DNA of 9,444 nt. Origin: Maricaulis sp. Its GTDB lineage: Bacteria; Pseudomonadota; Alphaproteobacteria; Caulobacterales; Maricaulaceae. This document shows positions 7,940 through 9,444 of the stretch, in pieces. Both the position numbers and the translations under genes were made by a program. The stretch spans positions 1-9,444 of the forward strand of contig NZLV01000227.1 in assembly GCA_002694345.1 (NCBI GenBank). The letters are read 5' to 3'. The notes beneath the pieces were generated by a model, which saw only the letters and a list, made by a program, of their open reading frames with translations, did no database searches and was not told where the DNA came from. Position 1 is the first letter of the stretch. Every line of letters starts with the position of its first letter.

Positions 7940-7954
7940 CTTGCCACCGGCAAG
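7940..7954 (+). other. Small stem-loop between tamB and the mechanosensitive channel gene
   Basis: CTTGCC (7940-7945) and GGCAAG (7949-7954) form a perfect 6-base stem with an ACC loop, starting 12 bases after the tamB stop. No T-run follows (GGCTCAGTC), so it is not a classic intrinsic terminator. It could modulate read-through from tamB into the channel gene or mark the mRNA 3' end. The rest of the 84-base gap shows nothing I can name with confidence. Confidence 0.35.
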
Positions 7955-8012
7955 GGCTCAGTCTACCCAGTGGAACAAGGTGTTGTGACCTGAGCAGCGG
8001 CGGACAACGCGC

Positions 8013-8981
8013 ATGAAATCCTTCCTGATTGCCCTCATCAGACCGACCGGCGCCTGGGCGCGCTGGCTGGTCTTCCTGATGCTGGCCGGCATTATGGCCG
8101 CCGGTGTGCTGGGTCATCTGGACACGGTCCGCGGCTTTCTGGACACCGATGCGCTGACCTTCCAGGTCGGGGATGTGCGGATCAGCGCCTACACGGTCCT
8201 GCGCGCCCTCGTCGTGCTGGCCCTGGTGTTCTGGACCACGGCGATCATCGTCGATGTGGTGGATCACCGGCTGGAAAAGCTGACCAAGATGCGCTCGACG
8301 ACGCGCATCCTCGTGACCAAGGTTTTCCAGATCGCGATCTATATCCTGGCCGGCCTGATCGCCCTGGACATGATCGGGCTGGACCTGACCACGCTGACCG
8401 TGTTCGGCGGGGCGCTGGGTATCGGTCTGGGCTTTGGTCTGCAAAAGATCGCCTCGAATTTCATCTCCGGCCTGATCCTGCTGCTGGAACGCTCGGTCGA
8501 GCAGGATGACCTGATCGAACTGCCCGACGGAACCAGCGGCTTCGTGCGCCGGTCCTCGGCGCGCTACACGCTGATCGAGACCTTCGACGGCAAGGAAATC
8601 CTGATCCCGAACGAGGACTTCATCACCAATCGGGTGACCAATTGGACCCTGTCCTCGGCGAAGGCGCGTATCCAGATCAATCTCGGTGTGGCCTATGGCT
8701 CCGATATCGAGAAGGCCCAGGCGCTGATCCTGGAAGCCGCCAGCGAGCATCCGCGCTGTATCGAGGATCCGGCGCCGCAATGCTTCCTGCTGAACTTCGG
8801 GGACAGTTCGGTCGACTTCACCCTGCTGTTCTGGGTGGAAAATGTGGTCGATGGCCGCTGGGCTCCGCAGAGCGATGTCATGTTCGCGATCTGGCGGAAA
8901 TTCCGCGAGAACGGGATCGAGATTCCCTTCCCGCAGCGGGACATCCACATCAAGTCACCAGAGGGGAAGGCCGATGTCTGA
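8013..8981 (+). CDS. Small-conductance mechanosensitive channel, MscS family
   Basis: This 322-residue inner-membrane protein belongs to the MscS family, which opens under membrane tension to release solutes during hypo-osmotic shock. Predicted helices are at about 18-36, 59-83 and 99-123, followed by the pore helix at 126-159. The pore helix carries the Gly/Ala-rich packing motif (GGALGIGLGFGLQKIASNF) and leads into ISGLILLLERSVEQDDLIEL. The beta domain follows (GTSGFVRRSSARYTLIE, then ILIPNEDFITNRVTNWT), and the C-terminal alpha/beta domain ends in IPFPQRDIHI, the usual MscS end. E. coli MscS has 286 residues and three helices; the extra N-terminal helix marks a common four-helix subtype. 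The ATG has a weak GGCGGA (7999-8004) 8 bases upstream. The gene's last 8 bases overlap the following transporter gene, so the two are probably co-translated. I give no symbol because MscS paralogues cannot be told apart here. Confidence 0.93.
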   Translation: MKSFLIALIRPTGAWARWLVFLMLAGIMAAGVLGHLDTVRGFLDTDALTFQVGDVRISAYTVLRALVVLALVFWTTAIIVDVVDHRLEKLTKMRSTTRILVTKVFQIAIYILAGLIALDMIGLDLTTLTVFGGALGIGLGFGLQKIASNFISGLILLLERSVEQDDLIELPDGTSGFVRRSSARYTLIETFDGKEILIPNEDFITNRVTNWTLSSAKARIQINLGVAYGSDIEKAQALILEAASEHPRCIEDPAPQCFLLNFGDSSVDFTLLFWVENVVDGRWAPQSDVMFAIWRKFRENGIEIPFPQRDIHIKSPEGKADV

Positions 8982-9444
8982 CACGTCCGGAATTCTCTAC
9001 GCGGCAGCGATCGATGGCGAAGGCGGTGGCACGCTTCTGAGCCATGGCGATATCGCCGCCCATATCAAGGCGGACAGCCTGGCCTGGATCCATCTGGATG
9101 CCCTGCATGCGGACTCGCGCGCCTGGATCAAGGATGAGCTGGACTATCTCGACCCGTTGATTGTCGACGCCCTGCTGGCCGATGAGACCCGGCCCCGTCT
9201 GGTGGAGTTTGACCAAGGCGCGCTGATGATCCTGCGCGGGGTCAATCTCAATCAGGATGCCCAGCCGGAAGACATGGTGTCGATCCGCCTGTGGATCGAT
9301 GCCCACCGGATCATCACCATCCAGCGCCGCCCGCTGAAAGCGGTGAAGGACATCCAGGAAAAGCTGGCCACCGGCCAGGGCCCCAGGCATTCCGGCGACT
9401 TCATCGCCATGCTGTCCGCCCGCCTGTTCGAGCGGATGGAGCCG
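8974..9444 (+). CDS. zntB: CorA-family divalent cation transporter, ZntB-like, N-terminal part (runs off right edge)
   Basis: The first 157 residues are visible; the frame is open to the edge. They form the cytoplasmic N-terminal domain of a CorA-family transporter: WIHLDA at 38-43, DALLADETRPRL at 65-76 and LRGVNLN at 87-93, then PEDMVSIRLWID and IITIQRRPLKAVKDI. The ETRPR and RGVNLN blocks favour the ZntB (zinc) branch over magnesium CorA. The two C-terminal helices and the GxN selectivity motif lie outside the window, so the ion cannot be read from the filter. E. coli ZntB (327 residues) was first described as a zinc exporter and later as a proton-coupled zinc importer. ATG 8974 overlaps the stop of the channel gene (8979-8981) and has a strong purine run GAGGGGAAGG (8961-8970) 3 bases upstream, indicating an operon with the channel gene. 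The symbol rests on family resemblance only. Confidence 0.85.
   Translation, partial: MSDTSGILYAAAIDGEGGGTLLSHGDIAAHIKADSLAWIHLDALHADSRAWIKDELDYLDPLIVDALLADETRPRLVEFDQGALMILRGVNLNQDAQPEDMVSIRLWIDAHRIITIQRRPLKAVKDIQEKLATGQGPRHSGDFIAMLSARLFERMEP

Noticed and set aside
7941..7969. A possible promoter for the channel gene (TTGCCA followed by a TACCCA-like hexamer)
   Set aside because: The -10 match is poor, and the -35-like bases lie inside the stem-loop, which explains them better.
7287..8948. A minus-strand open frame (553 codons) opposite the end of tamB and the whole channel gene
   Set aside because: It spans two recognised plus-strand genes and the gap between them, and its product is rich in D, H, Q, G and R with no recognisable domain; it is a shadow of codon bias.

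Overview
The window is GC-rich, densely coded DNA from a Gram-negative bacterium. Protein style and the gene set (TamA/TamB, an HemN that begins PRYTSYP, a four-helix MscS, a ZntB-like CorA protein) suggest an alphaproteobacterium, perhaps of the Maricaulis/Hyphomonas type. That placement is an impression from the proteins, not the result of a search.

Layout from left to right. (1) The N-terminal quarter of glucose-6-phosphate dehydrogenase (zwf) lies on the minus strand and runs off the left edge. (2) A 281-base divergent intergenic region separates it from hemN (oxygen-independent coproporphyrinogen III oxidase) on the plus strand. (3) A 162-base gap after hemN holds two back-to-back hairpins, a possible promoter and a repeated/palindromic element. 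(4) tamA follows and abuts tamB with no base between stop and start; together they span 2139-7928 and encode the outer-membrane and inner-membrane-anchored halves of the translocation and assembly module. (5) After an 84-base gap with a short stem-loop comes a small-conductance mechanosensitive channel gene, whose end overlaps the start of a CorA/ZntB-family metal transporter gene that runs off the right edge.

Everything from hemN onward is on the plus strand. tamA and tamB form an obvious two-gene operon, and the channel and transporter genes form another through an 8-base overlap; the two pairs could share a transcript across the 84-base gap. The theme of the right two thirds is the cell envelope: outer-membrane protein assembly or lipid transport, turgor release and divalent-cation transport. 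zwf and hemN are ordinary metabolic neighbours.

I found no mobile element, CRISPR array, tRNA, rRNA or defence-type locus, and no convincing undescribed system. The points most worth a second look are small: an in-frame TAG as the only separator of tamA and tamB, a lone CXC cysteine pair in the mature TamA barrel, and repeated/palindromic DNA just upstream of tamA.
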